Source of the DNA: Pseudomonas sp.
GTDB taxonomy: Bacteria > Pseudomonadota > Gammaproteobacteria > Pseudomonadales > Pseudomonadaceae
DNA length: 64,000 nt
Direction: 5' to 3'
Assembly: GCF_002796985.1 (NCBI RefSeq)
Contig: NZ_PEKX01000018.1
Span: 248,001 to 312,000, forward strand
The position numbers and the translations under genes were made by a program. The notes beneath the pieces were generated by a model. The model worked only from the letters and a program-made list of their open reading frames with translations. It ran no database searches and had not been told where the DNA came from. Below are positions 1 to 8,623 of this stretch, piece by piece; within the stretch, counting starts at the first letter, position 1, and each line of letters begins with the position of its first letter.

Positions 1-534
1 GTACAGGATGATCTGCGCCAGGTCCGCCTGCGGCAGGCCCTGGGCGCGCCACTGGTCGATGCGCTGCTGCGGGTTCACGTTCGGCCAGGCCTGCGGGTAT
101 TGCAGGTAGAGGACGATCAGCGGCACCAGCGCGCTGTCCTCGCCTTCGTTGAAGGCGCGGCTCAGCAGTTGCTCGGCTTCGCGGTGCTCGGCGTCGGTGC
201 CGCCGGGCTTGGCCGCCAGCCATTTGCCCAGGCGGGCACGGGCACGCGGGGAGCTCTCGGCCGCTTCGCGGTAGAGCTTCTCGGCGCGGGCCTGTTCGGC
301 GGGGTCGCCGGTGGCGGTCTGCATGTCCGCCAGTCCGACCTGTGCGTCGGCATAACCCATGGTGGCCAGGGCCTGGAAGTTGGCCTGGGCGGTGGCGATA
401 TCGCCGCGCTCCAGGGCTTCCTGGGCCAGACGCTGGTCGGGCAGGCCGGCGCAGCCGGCGGCTGCGGCGATGGCCAGTGCCAATCCAAGGTGTCGGACCA
501 GGTGTGGGGCAAGTCCAGGGACAGGTCGATTCAT
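1..534 (-). CDS. algK: AlgK, alginate export lipoprotein (3' part outside window)
   Basis: Outer-membrane lipoprotein of the alginate machine. AlgK is known to carry TPR/Sel1-like repeats, to help place the AlgE porin and to bridge to Alg44 and AlgX in the periplasm. Only the first 178 residues are in the window; the family has about 475. The N-terminus has a hydrophobic segment ending in an Ala-Ala-Gly-Cys lipobox (Cys28), followed by helical repeats rich in alanine and leucine (for example residues 35-75), as expected for TPR/Sel1 units. The start ATG at 534-532 was chosen because the lipobox then falls at the right distance. It lies 13 bases after the alg44 stop, so it belongs to the same operon (algD-alg8-alg44-algK). 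Identity rests on operon position plus lipoprotein and repeat character. Confidence 0.9.
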   Translation of the reverse strand, partial: MNRPVPGLAPHLVRHLGLALAIAAAAGCAGLPDQRLAQEALERGDIATAQANFQALATMGYADAQVGLADMQTATGDPAEQARAEKLYREAAESSPRARARLGKWLAAKPGGTDAEHREAEQLLSRAFNEGEDSALVPLIVLYLQYPQAWPNVNPQQRIDQWRAQGLPQADLAQIILY

Positions 535-547
535 GCGGGCAGTCCTC

Positions 548-1723
548 TTAGCGGGCGGTGGCCAGGGCCATTGCCTTGTTCAGCAGGGTGCGGCCCGGCA
601 GGCCGCCGATGCTGACTTCAGTCGGGCGGCCAGCCAGCTGGCTGTCGAGCGGCTGGTCGGGGGTGATCTGCACACGGATTTCCGAGGACAGGTCACCGTC
701 CACCGGCGCGGTGCGCAGGATGCGGCCGCCGCGTACTTCGCTGTCGCCGGCGACCTGGAAGTTCACGTGGGTGCCGGGGGAAAGCTCGGCGGCGTTGCGG
801 TAGGGGAAGCGCGCTTCGACGGTGGCGGTGCTGTCACGCGGGGTCAGGGTGAAGATCACGTCGCCCTTGTTGGCGAACTGGCCGTTGGCGACGCGCTGCT
901 CGACCACGCGGCAGTCGCACGGGCTGGTCAGGGTGCCCTTCATCTGGTGGCCGAAGAGCTTCTCGATGTTGCTCGGGTTGAGCTGCTCTTCGGTCAGGTT
1001 GCCCTTGAGCAGGTCCAGCAGGTTGGCGGAGAAGGAGGCGATCGGCGCACCCTTGGCGACTTCGGCGCCGGGCTCCACCAGGCTTTCCACGGTGCCTTCG
1101 CGGGGCATGGTGATCTGCTGGTTGGCCACGCTGACCACGCCCGAGTCGGCATGGGTGACGAAGTACAGGTTGTAGATCTGGTTGAGGATCACCGCGAAGG
1201 CGCCGACGCCGACCACGAAGATCGCGGTGCTCACGGTGACCGCGCGGAAGCGCCCGAAGAAGCCCATGCCGCCGGAGCCTGCGCCGTGCTTGCGGGCCTT
1301 GGTGAAGTTCTCGCGTTGCAGGGTGTTGAGCATGTCGCCGACGCTGACCACTTCACCGGCCAGGTAGGAGGTGATCAGGTAGCGCAGGGCGGCGATCTCG
1401 CGCGGCTTCAGGTGCTGGAACTCGCAGCCGACGCGGGCGCTATCACGGTCGTACGAGCGCACCTGGAATTCCACTTCCAGGGAGAAGCTGATGCTGTCGA
1501 TCTGGAACAACAGCTTGCCCTTGTGCAGATCGCCGACCTGCACCGGGGTGCTGTTGCTGGGCGTGGTGAAGGCGAAGCCACCGGCGGACAGGTCCAGCAG
1601 ACGGGCGTCGACGCCCTCGCGGTGCGATCCGATATAGCGGATGCGGGCGGGCAGCTTGACCCGTGCGTGCTGGCGCTGGGCTTCGGATTCATGCACGACA
1701 TTGACGTTGACGGCGGTATTCAT
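548..1723 (-). CDS. alg44: Alg44, c-di-GMP receptor subunit of alginate polymerase
   Basis: Inner-membrane co-polymerase that switches on alginate polymerisation by Alg8 when it binds cyclic di-GMP. The 391-residue protein has an N-terminal PilZ domain with the full ligand signature: Arg17 and Arg21 (RxxxR) and Asp44-x-Ser46-x-Gly48 (DLSAGG). These are the residue positions known in P. aeruginosa Alg44. One transmembrane helix spans about 160-181. After it comes a periplasmic barrel-sandwich region like that of membrane fusion proteins. It sits between alg8 (51 bases upstream) and algK (13 bases downstream). Every c-di-GMP contact residue I could check is present, so it should be active. Confidence 0.96.
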   Translation of the reverse strand: MNTAVNVNVVHESEAQRQHARVKLPARIRYIGSHREGVDARLLDLSAGGFAFTTPSNSTPVQVGDLHKGKLLFQIDSISFSLEVEFQVRSYDRDSARVGCEFQHLKPREIAALRYLITSYLAGEVVSVGDMLNTLQRENFTKARKHGAGSGGMGFFGRFRAVTVSTAIFVVGVGAFAVILNQIYNLYFVTHADSGVVSVANQQITMPREGTVESLVEPGAEVAKGAPIASFSANLLDLLKGNLTEEQLNPSNIEKLFGHQMKGTLTSPCDCRVVEQRVANGQFANKGDVIFTLTPRDSTATVEARFPYRNAAELSPGTHVNFQVAGDSEVRGGRILRTAPVDGDLSSEIRVQITPDQPLDSQLAGRPTEVSIGGLPGRTLLNKAMALATAR

Positions 1724-1774
1724 GAGGTCGAGTCCTGTTCGTAGCTAATAGGGAGTCGTGGCTAAAGAGAGTCT

Positions 1775-3256
1775 TCAGACGATGGTCAGCAGTACGGCGA
1801 CGAAAACGCTGGCCGCGGAAAAGGTCATCGCTCGCGAGGACCAGGTGTTGAACCAGCGCTGGAAGCTGGCCAGGCCGCGGTCGAGCTTGGTGTTCTGGCG
1901 CGTCCAGGACTGCTGGTCGAGGCGGAAGAACACGTAGATCTTCACCAGGGCACCGACGATCTGGTTGTAATAGAGGATCGCGGGATAGGCCGGCCCGATG
2001 TGGTGGCCCGACAGCGACAGCAGCAGGGTCAGCACAAAGCGGGTGATGCCGATCCACAGCAGGTAGATGAGCAGGAAGGCGATGCTGTACTTGATGCTGG
2101 CGATGATCGCGGCGACCAGGCCGAGCAGGCAGGTCCACATCGACAGGCGCTGGTCGAACAGCACCACGCTGGTGAACCAGCCCAGGCGCTGCGGGCCCAG
2201 GGCGAGGGCGCGGGAGTTCTGCCGCAGGTTGTTGCCGTACCAGCGGAACATCAGCTTGCGGCTGGCCTTGATGAAGCTCTTCTCCGGCGGGTGCTCGACC
2301 GTGTTGATCGCCGCGTCCGGTACGTAGAAGGTGTCGTAGCCCAGGCGCATCAGGCTGTACCAGCTGGACTTGTCGTCACCGGTGAGGAACTGGAAGCGGC
2401 CCAGGCGCCAGTGGTCCAGGTGGTCGCTTTCGACGTCGGTGATGAAGTCCGGGTCGGTGACCACGGCGGCGCGGAACACCGACATGCGCCCGGTCATGGT
2501 CAGCACGCGCTTGGACAGGGCCATGGAGCACATGTTGATGTGGCGCTGGGCGAAACGCAGCTTGTGCCACTCGCTCATCACGTAGCTGCCGCGTACTTCG
2601 CAGAACTCGTTGGTGGTCAGGCCGCCGACGTTGGGGAAGAGCTTGAACCAGGGCACGGTCTTCTTCACCACGCCCGGCTCGAGCACGGTATCGCCATCGA
2701 TCACCGCGACCACCGAGTGTTCGTCCGGCAGGTGCCGGGAGATGGCGCGGAAACCATGGGCGAGGCCGTCGCGCTTGCCGGTGCCGGGGATGCGCACGAA
2801 GTCGAGATCGACGTGCTCCGGCGGGTTGAGCTTCTGCCACTGCTGCTTGATCAGCACCTCGTCGGACATCTCGACGATGGAGCACACCACGGTGGTGGGG
2901 TAGCCGCAGGCAATGGCTTCTTCGATGACCGAGCGATAGACCATCGAGGTGGTCAGCGCATCGATACGGAAACTGGTGACCATCAGGTACACATGGGACG
3001 GGTCGGCCGCCTCGCCGAGCTTGCGCATGCGGCGGCGGTAGTGCGGGTAGACCACGTAGAGGAACAGCATGCCGCGCAGGAAGTGCAGGCCACCCATGGA
3101 ATAGCGCCAGATGCCGACCGCGCCGATCAGCAGCAGGAAGTCCTTGGATTCGGCGTCGAATACCGTCGGCGGCACCAGCAGTGCCAGCAGCATCAGCAGG
3201 CTGAGGAAGACCAGCCAGCCCGTGGCTTCACCGATCACTCGTTTGTAGGTTTCCAT
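1775..3256 (-). CDS. alg8: Alg8, alginate polymerase glycosyltransferase
   Basis: Family 2 inner-membrane glycosyltransferase that polymerises GDP-mannuronate into polymannuronate. From the ATG at 3256-3254 it has 493 residues, the usual length. N-terminal membrane helices are followed by a cytosolic GT2 domain with the Asp-x-Asp type motif VIDGDTV and, later, an FRWYGNN segment that takes the place of the QxxRW acceptor-site motif. More hydrophobic helices close the protein. A longer reading from 3352 exists, but it would run through a REP palindrome and adds 32 unlikely residues, so the METYKRV start is preferred. It depends on Alg44 for activation and lies downstream of algD, separated by about 130 bases that hold the REP element. 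Confidence 0.96.
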   Translation of the reverse strand: METYKRVIGEATGWLVFLSLLMLLALLVPPTVFDAESKDFLLLIGAVGIWRYSMGGLHFLRGMLFLYVVYPHYRRRMRKLGEAADPSHVYLMVTSFRIDALTTSMVYRSVIEEAIACGYPTTVVCSIVEMSDEVLIKQQWQKLNPPEHVDLDFVRIPGTGKRDGLAHGFRAISRHLPDEHSVVAVIDGDTVLEPGVVKKTVPWFKLFPNVGGLTTNEFCEVRGSYVMSEWHKLRFAQRHINMCSMALSKRVLTMTGRMSVFRAAVVTDPDFITDVESDHLDHWRLGRFQFLTGDDKSSWYSLMRLGYDTFYVPDAAINTVEHPPEKSFIKASRKLMFRWYGNNLRQNSRALALGPQRLGWFTSVVLFDQRLSMWTCLLGLVAAIIASIKYSIAFLLIYLLWIGITRFVLTLLLSLSGHHIGPAYPAILYYNQIVGALVKIYVFFRLDQQSWTRQNTKLDRGLASFQRWFNTWSSRAMTFSAASVFVAVLLTIV

Positions 3257-3297
3257 CGTCGAAATCCGTCTGTCGCTTCTTGGGGCGTGGGGCTCTT

Positions 3298-3374
3298 GTA
3301 GGAGCGAGCTTGCTCGCGAACCCGCCTGGCACCGAGGTGCGGCGGAGAGCATTCGCGAGCAGGCTCGCTCCTAC
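3298..3374. repeat. REP palindrome inside the alginate operon (algD-alg8 gap)
   Basis: Two inverted REP units, GTAGGAGCGAGCTTGCTCGCG and GCGAGCAGGCTCGCTCCTAC, are separated by a GC-rich spacer. This is one of nine copies of the same family in the window. It is placed between two co-transcribed genes, so the mRNA would carry a large stem-loop there. Confidence 0.9.
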
Positions 3375-3387
3375 GAAGAGCGGCGCG

Positions 3388-4698
3388 TTACCAGCAGATG
3401 CCTTCGGCGCGGTCGTCTGTGACGCTGGGCATGAAGCCGATCAGGTCGACGACCTTCTTGCCTTCGGGCGCCTGGTTCACCACGTCGACGAACAGCTCGT
3501 CACCGTTGCCCAGCACCAGCACGTCGGAGGACTTCACGACGGCGTCGAGGTCCGAGACCAGCAGCGAGGAGACGTGCGGGATCTTCGATTCGATGTACTC
3601 CTTGTTCGCGCCATGGACGCGGGCGTACTCGACGTTGCGGTCGAAGATCTGCAGCTCGTAGCCCTTGCCGATGAGCATCTCGGCCAGTTCCACCAGCGGG
3701 CTTTCACGCAGGTCATCGGTGCCGGACTTGAACGACAGGCCGAGCAGGCCGACCTTGCGGCTGCCGTGGGCGGCGATGATGTCGAAGGCCTTCTGCACCT
3801 GGTGCTGGTTGCTGCGCATGATCGAGCCGAGCATCGGGTGCTCGATGTCCAGCTGGCTGGCGCGGTAGGTGAGGGCGCGTACGTCCTTGGGCAGGCAGGA
3901 GCCGCCGAAGGCGAAGCCGGGCTTCATGTAGTAGCGCGACAGGTTCAGCTTGCGGTCCTGGCAGATCACGTCCATCACCTCGCGGCCATCGACGCCGACG
4001 GCCTTGGCGATGTTGCCGATCTCGTTGGCGAAGGTGACCTTGGCGGCGTGCCAGACGTTGCAGGTGTACTTGATCATCTCGGCGACCTCGATGGTCTTGC
4101 GGATGATCGGCGCGTCCAGCTCGCGGTAGATCTCTTCCAGCAGGTCGCCGGTCTGGGCGTCCAGCTCACCGATGACGGTCATGGGCGGGAAGTCGTAGTC
4201 CTTGATCGCGGTGGATTCGCGCAGGAACTCTGGATTAGTACCCACGCCGAAGTCGGCGCCGGCCTTCTTGCCCGAGCAATCTTCGATGATCGGGATCACC
4301 ACGTTGTTCACGGTGCCCGGCAGCACGGTGCTGCGCACGACCACGGTGTGGCGTTCCTTCTTCTCGCGGATGGCGTAGCCGATCTCGCGGCAGACGGACT
4401 CGATGTAGCCCAGGTCGAGGTCGCCGTTCTTCTTGCTCGGGGTGCCGACGCAGATGAACGACACGTCGGTATCCAGTACGGCCTTCTTGAAGTCGGTGGT
4501 GCCCGACAGGCGACCGCTGCGGATGCCCTGTTGCAGCAGCGGCTCCAGACCCGGCTCGACGATGGGCGACTTCCCGTTGTTGATCAGATCGATCTTGGTG
4601 GTGGACACGTCCACCCCAATGACTTCATGGCCTCGTGCGGACAGGCAGCCGGCACATACTGCGCCAACATACCCAAGACCAAAGATGCTGATACGCAT
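3388..4698 (-). CDS. algD: AlgD, GDP-mannose 6-dehydrogenase
   Basis: Oxidises GDP-mannose to GDP-mannuronate with two NAD+. This is the committed step that makes the alginate precursor. The 436-residue length equals the P. aeruginosa enzyme. The NAD-binding Rossmann motif FGLGYVGAVC is at residues 6-15, and the catalytic cysteine Cys268 is in GGSCLPKD. The UDP/GDP-sugar dehydrogenase central and C-terminal domains follow. The ATG at 4698-4696 has an AGAGGTG ribosome site; an upstream in-frame reading to 4848 is rejected because MRISIFGLGYVG is the conserved N-terminus. It is the first gene of the alginate operon and has a long untranslated leader. Confidence 0.98.
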   Translation of the reverse strand: MRISIFGLGYVGAVCAGCLSARGHEVIGVDVSTTKIDLINNGKSPIVEPGLEPLLQQGIRSGRLSGTTDFKKAVLDTDVSFICVGTPSKKNGDLDLGYIESVCREIGYAIREKKERHTVVVRSTVLPGTVNNVVIPIIEDCSGKKAGADFGVGTNPEFLRESTAIKDYDFPPMTVIGELDAQTGDLLEEIYRELDAPIIRKTIEVAEMIKYTCNVWHAAKVTFANEIGNIAKAVGVDGREVMDVICQDRKLNLSRYYMKPGFAFGGSCLPKDVRALTYRASQLDIEHPMLGSIMRSNQHQVQKAFDIIAAHGSRKVGLLGLSFKSGTDDLRESPLVELAEMLIGKGYELQIFDRNVEYARVHGANKEYIESKIPHVSSLLVSDLDAVVKSSDVLVLGNGDELFVDVVNQAPEGKKVVDLIGFMPSVTDDRAEGICW

Positions 4699-4942
4699 CG
4701 CATTCACCTCTTCAATGGTCGAACTGTTTAAAGTTGCCCGATAGGGCGATTTATTCAGGTTGAGTGAATCCCCGGAGTTCACTGTTGAAGTGTTCTCCGT
4801 ACTTCCTTCCAGGCAGGCATGGGAATCGAGTGCTAAACTTTCGAGCACGGTCTTGGTGCAAACTTAAAGTGTTTGCCCTGTTATGTTTCAGACGGATTGC
4901 AACGTTGGTGCAGTTTCCGCCTGGCGTGCTCCAGTCTGGTTA

Positions 4943-4970
4943 GATGATTGCCTCGTCATCTGAAAAGTTC
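4943..4970 (-). promoter_or_regulatory. Candidate AlgU (sigma-22/E) promoter of algD
   Basis: On the minus strand, GAACTT (4970-4965) is followed after 17 bases by TCATCTA (4947-4941). The known algD promoter has GAACTT with the same spacing and a TC-rich -10. This predicts a start near 4937 and an untranslated leader of about 240 bases before the algD ATG. Confidence 0.7.
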
Positions 4971-5353
4971 AGTTATTTCATTGGGTTGTGGTTCTGGGTT
5001 GAATCGATAAGAGCTGATCGAAATAACCTTTGAACTAAAACGCCAATATCCATCGGGGCATTTTTGCGCGGCCAACGATGGTCGTTGCGCAAATAGGATT
5101 TATCCGAAATGCGGTTAGTTCCTTCCGCTCATCTCACCCCTGAAAGAATGTGAAATATCCAATTGATATCAATTGGTGCTGAATTAATGGCCATGTATGA
5201 CGGTTGTTGCTCCATGCAAACTGCATGGTCGGGGAAAGTTCCAGTGAATTTTTCGTTAAAAACGACCCCGTATCGTCGCCAATACATTCGTTCAGCCGCC
5301 GTTCAGCTTTCTCTCTTGCAAAGTGCAATCGTGAAATGCATGTCATGGCCAAA

Positions 5354-5367
5354 GGCTGTTAATGGCC
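5354..5367 (-). promoter_or_regulatory. Candidate AmrZ (AlgZ) binding sequence
   Basis: The minus strand reads GGCCATTAACAGCC. As I remember it, this is very close to the AmrZ site described upstream of P. aeruginosa algD. A second partial match, GGCCATTAATTCAGC, lies at 5178-5192. The distance from the promoter (about 420 bases for the first, 250 for the second) brackets the known position. Confidence 0.35.
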
Positions 5368-5462
5368 AATGGATTACAAGGCAGGGAGCGAATCAGGACG
5401 ATTTCCATCCTTCCGACCGGTGCGGACGGCCGAAAGAAATTCTCACGATTAATCCTGAAGCA

Positions 5463-5471
5463 GACGAACGG
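5463..5471 (-). promoter_or_regulatory. AlgR box upstream of algD
   Basis: An exact CCGTTCGTC on the minus strand, the core bound by AlgR in P. aeruginosa algD. It lies about 530 bases upstream of the predicted transcription start. That is somewhat farther than the two far sites known in PAO1, and only one exact copy was found here. Confidence 0.6.
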
Positions 5472-5611
5472 TCATTTAGACCTTGCTGGGTGTGTGGCCA
5501 TGAGGGGGTGTTTTGGACAGAAAACGCACAGAACTGCCACCGATGATCGGGCGCTCGTATGGTCAATGGCTTACAGGCCAGTTGGAATCAACGCGGCCAG
5601 CCGCGCTTCAT

Positions 5612-5679
5612 GTAGGAGCGAGCTTGCTCGCGAACCCGTCGCCGCAGCGGGGCCTGTTCGCGAACAAGCTCGCTCCTAC
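5612..5679. repeat. REP palindrome
   Basis: Paired inverted REP units (GTAGGAGCGAGCTTGCTCGCG and its complement) with a short GC-rich spacer. It sits between the algD control region and the yaaA terminator. Confidence 0.9.
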
Positions 5680-5710
5680 AAAGGGCACGATCCCTCGGGT
5701 AGAGGGGAAA

Positions 5711-5748
5711 CAAAAACGGGAGCCCTGACTGCCAATCAGGGCTCCCGT
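5711..5748 (-). terminator. Rho-independent terminator of yaaA
   Basis: A perfect 13-bp stem (5716-5728 with 5736-5748) with a 7-base loop, followed on the minus strand by a run of T (5715-5712). It lies 22 bases after the yaaA stop. Confidence 0.9.
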
Positions 5749-5770
5749 TCGGTGCAACTGGCGGGCTGGA

Positions 5771-6550
5771 TCAGTCTTCGGCGTGGTCGCGCAGGAACAC
5801 CAGTTGGTCCGCCTTGGAGTGCTCGGCGCTGTAGGCGTAGCCCGCGTAGTTGAAGTCCTTCAGGCCTTCCGGGTTGGTCAGGCGCTCCTTGATCACGTAG
5901 CGCGCCATCATCCCGCGAGCCTTCTTGGCGTAGAAGCTGATGATCTTGTACTGGCCGTTCTTCTGGTCCTTGAACTCGGTGTCGATCACCCGAGCGTTCA
6001 GGGCCTTGCGCTTCACCGCGCCGAAGTACTCGTTGGAGGCCAGGTTCAGCAGCACGTCGTCGCCCTGTTCGGCCAGGGACTGGTTCAGCCAGGCGCTGAT
6101 GCGCTCGCCCCAGAAGGCGTAGAGATCCTTGCCTCGGGCATTGGCCAGCTTGGTACCCATTTCCAGACGGTATGGCTGCATCAGGTCCAGCGGGCGTAGC
6201 ACGCCGTACAGACCGGAGAGCATGCGCAGATGGCGTTGGGCGAAATCGAAGTCGTCTTCGCTGAAGTCCTCGGCCTGCATGCCGGTGTAGACGTCGCCCT
6301 TGAAGGCCAGCAGCGCCTGCTTGGCGTTGGCCTGGGTGAATTCCGGGTGCCAGCTGCCGAAGCGTGCGGCGTTCAGGCCCGCCAGCTTGTCCGACAGGTG
6401 CATCAGCTCGGCGATCTGCGCCGGGGCCAGTTCGCGCAGGATGCCGATCAGCTCCTGGGCATCGTCCAGGTGCTCGGGCAGGGTGAAGCGCTGCGTCACC
6501 GGAGCGGTGTCGTAGTCCAGGGTCTTGGCGGGGGAAATCACCATCAGCAT
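5771..6550 (-). CDS. yaaA: YaaA family peroxide-stress protein
   Basis: DUF328/UPF0246 family. E. coli YaaA lowers free intracellular iron and protects DNA during hydrogen peroxide stress, and the fold has been linked to DNA binding. The 259-residue protein starts MLMVISPAKTLDYD, the conserved N-terminus of the family, and carries internal conserved stretches such as YGVLRPLDLMQPYRLEMG. The ATG at 6550-6548 was chosen over an upstream frame extension of 19 residues that has no family match. It is a single-gene unit with its own terminator. In PAO1 the homologue also sits beside algD, so this arrangement is ancestral. Confidence 0.93.
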   Translation of the reverse strand: MLMVISPAKTLDYDTAPVTQRFTLPEHLDDAQELIGILRELAPAQIAELMHLSDKLAGLNAARFGSWHPEFTQANAKQALLAFKGDVYTGMQAEDFSEDDFDFAQRHLRMLSGLYGVLRPLDLMQPYRLEMGTKLANARGKDLYAFWGERISAWLNQSLAEQGDDVLLNLASNEYFGAVKRKALNARVIDTEFKDQKNGQYKIISFYAKKARGMMARYVIKERLTNPEGLKDFNYAGYAYSAEHSKADQLVFLRDHAED

Positions 6551-7023
6551 CGTGCGGTCTCCTACAAGCGAGCGGCGATTGTAAGGAGTCGCGGGCGTTG
6601 GCTCCACCTATGGGGACGATTAGCGTGGCGCGGCGTGCTGCCAGCGGCGCCTGCAGGGGCGGCAGGGCGGGAGCTGCGGCGGGCTAAGGGACTGATCTGA
6701 CGAAAAAAGAGGAGGGCATTACGGGAGGTAGGACTCCTAAAACTAGCGCTGTCCGGAGACCTCGCCAAGGTATTTCGTCGTACGACGAAAAAAACTTTCC
6801 TGAGAAGGAAAAAGACTTTTTATCGTCATGTTTTTTCCTGTATTTCTTGAGGTGTAGACCGCCGAACCCTGCAGACAGGTGGCGGCCCCGGCCCGGCCAG
6901 TCCCTTGCTTGCAATGCTCTCGCCCCCTGTCGATCCCAGGGCCCCGAGAGCCGGTGGCTCACCGCACGGCGGAGCGCTGTAAAGGCATTCCGTCGTAACG
7001 CTCCTACAAGAGGTGACCCGCGT
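6551..7023. other. Divergent intergenic region between yaaA and the PhoH-like gene
   Basis: No convincing gene. The 6770-6845 stretch is AT-rich and contains the palindrome TCGTCGTACGACGA (6776-6789) and purine/pyrimidine tracts. Promoters for yaaA (minus) and the PhoH-like gene (plus) must lie here, but I cannot fix them. This gap is also the likely junction between two blocks that are far apart in PAO1 (algD-yaaA and phoH-moaC). Confidence 0.55.
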
Positions 7024-8415
7024 ATGGATGACCACGGACGCTCCCGCCCCACCCAGCCCACCTTGTACGTCCTCGACACCAACGTCCTGATCCACGATCC
7101 CAACGCCTTGCTGAATTTCCAGGAGCACCACGTCGCGATCCCGATGACGGTGCTGGAGGAACTGGACAAGCTCAAGACCGGCAAGCACACCGTGGCCGCG
7201 GAATGCCGCCAGGCGATCCGCCTGATCGATTCGGTACTGGGCGAAGCCTCACCGGAGCAAGTAGAGGATGGCGTGCCCATCCAGCGCGGCAAGAGCGGCC
7301 CCTGTGGCAGCCTGTCGATCCTCATGAGCAAGCGTGCCGAGCCGATCACCTGGCTGCCCGAGCACCTCAACGACAACAAGATCATCAACCAGCTGGTGGA
7401 GCTGAAGAGTCGCCATAGCAGCAAGCGTGTGGTGCTGGTCACCAAGGACATCAACATGCGCCTGAAGGCGCGTGCCTGCGGGGTTTTTGCCGAGGACTAC
7501 CACACCGACCAACTGGTCGACGATATCAATATGCTCTCGCGGGGTTACCACTCGCTGAGCGGATCGTTCTGGGACCGCGTCAGCAAGGTGGAGACCCGCC
7601 AGGACCGCGGTCGCACCTGGCACCGGGTACAGCTCACCGACAACCTGCCGGCGGTGCACATCAACGAGTTCATCGTCGATGAGCAGGGCTTCGTCGGCTG
7701 GATCAAGGGCATCGACCAGGACGAGCTGACCATCCTCGACCTGCACCAGGAGCCGCTGCTGCACCAGGAGGCCTGGGGCCTGCGCCCGCGCGATGTGTAT
7801 CAGTCGCTGGCGCTCTACGCGCTGCTCGATCCGGACATCCACCTGGTCAACCTGTCCGGTGCCGCCGGCTCGGGCAAGACCATCCTCGCCCTGGCTGCCG
7901 CCATCGAGCAGACCATGGTCACCAAACGCTACAAGCGCATCATTGCCACTCGCAGCGTGCAGGGCCTGGACGAGGACATCGGCTTCCTGCCCGGCACCGA
8001 GGCCGAGAAGATGGAGCCCTGGCTCGGCGCGATCACCGACAACCTCGAGGCGCTGCATTCTGACGATGAGTGCACCCACGGCAGCGTCGATTACATCCTC
8101 AGCAAGGTACCGCTGCAGTTCAAATCGCTGAACTACATCCGCGGTCGCAGCTTCCAGCAAAGCCTGATCCTGATCGACGAGTGCCAGAACCTCACCCCGC
8201 ACCAGATGAAGACCATCATCACCCGTGCGGGCAACGGCTCGAAGGTGATCTGCCTGGGGAACCTGGCACAGATCGACACCCCCTACCTGTCGGCCACCAG
8301 TTCCGGCCTGACCTACCTGACCGAACGCTTCAAGGACTTCCCCCACGGCGTGCACGTGACCCTGCAAGGGGTACCGCGCTCGGTGCTGGCGGAGTTCGCC
8401 GAAGCGCATATGTAA
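7024..8415 (+). CDS. PIN-PhoH family ATPase (PhoH2/YlaK type)
   Basis: 463 residues. The N-terminal PIN nuclease-like domain (residues about 12-150) has the acidic motif LYVLDTNVLIHD. The C-terminal PhoH ATPase domain carries Walker A GAAGSGKT and Walker B LILIDECQN. Proteins of this fused type are RNA helicase/ribonucleases in mycobacteria, where they are called PhoH2; the role in Pseudomonas is not settled. The ATG at 7024 has a good AGAGGTG site, while the longer open frame from 6847 has no such support. It stands just upstream of moaC and is convergent with nothing. I do not infer a role in cofactor synthesis from position alone. Confidence 0.9.
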   Translation: MDDHGRSRPTQPTLYVLDTNVLIHDPNALLNFQEHHVAIPMTVLEELDKLKTGKHTVAAECRQAIRLIDSVLGEASPEQVEDGVPIQRGKSGPCGSLSILMSKRAEPITWLPEHLNDNKIINQLVELKSRHSSKRVVLVTKDINMRLKARACGVFAEDYHTDQLVDDINMLSRGYHSLSGSFWDRVSKVETRQDRGRTWHRVQLTDNLPAVHINEFIVDEQGFVGWIKGIDQDELTILDLHQEPLLHQEAWGLRPRDVYQSLALYALLDPDIHLVNLSGAAGSGKTILALAAAIEQTMVTKRYKRIIATRSVQGLDEDIGFLPGTEAEKMEPWLGAITDNLEALHSDDECTHGSVDYILSKVPLQFKSLNYIRGRSFQQSLILIDECQNLTPHQMKTIITRAGNGSKVICLGNLAQIDTPYLSATSSGLTYLTERFKDFPHGVHVTLQGVPRSVLAEFAEAHM

Positions 8416-8465
8416 CCGAAACGCGGCAATCGATCTCTGCCGATACTCCCACCCACTCCAGACAA

Positions 8466-8512
8466 CCCCCTCTCCCTTCAGGGAGAGGGCTGGGGAGAGG
8501 GTGGCGGGGGGC
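8466..8512. repeat. CCCTCTCCC-type palindromic repeat
   Basis: CCCTCTCCCTTCAGGGAGAGGG followed by a second GGGAGAGGG-like arm. The same element recurs at 29098-29130 and, in a diverged form, at 31178-31215. Confidence 0.8.
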
Positions 8513-8623
8513 AGCCATACCTCGGCGTTGGAGCCAACTCCGTTTCCCCCCTAACCCTCCCCCGCAAGCGGTGGTGGGGACTGTTGGGCAGAACCTGCAG
8601 CCGAGCGGTCAGCCGGATGCGCC

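Larger units (their letters stand above)
4699..5770. other. Regulatory region upstream of algD (no gene seen)
   Basis: About 1 kb without a credible gene. Short open frames exist, but they lack ribosome sites and family-like sequence. Base composition is clearly more AT-rich than in the flanking genes (for example 4990-5350), which fits a bendable, multi-factor control region like the one known upstream of algD in P. aeruginosa. It holds the candidate AlgU promoter, an exact AlgR-type box, AmrZ-like sequences, a REP palindrome and the yaaA terminator. Confidence 0.8.

Noticed and set aside
2000..3301. Plus-strand open frame opposite alg8
   Set aside because: It reads as Gln/Val/Asp/His-rich low-complexity sequence, typical of antisense of a GC-rich gene.
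5134..5546. Small open frames in the algD upstream region
   Set aside because: Lower GC makes short open frames rare but possible; these have no ribosome site and overlap control elements such as the AlgR and AmrZ sequences.
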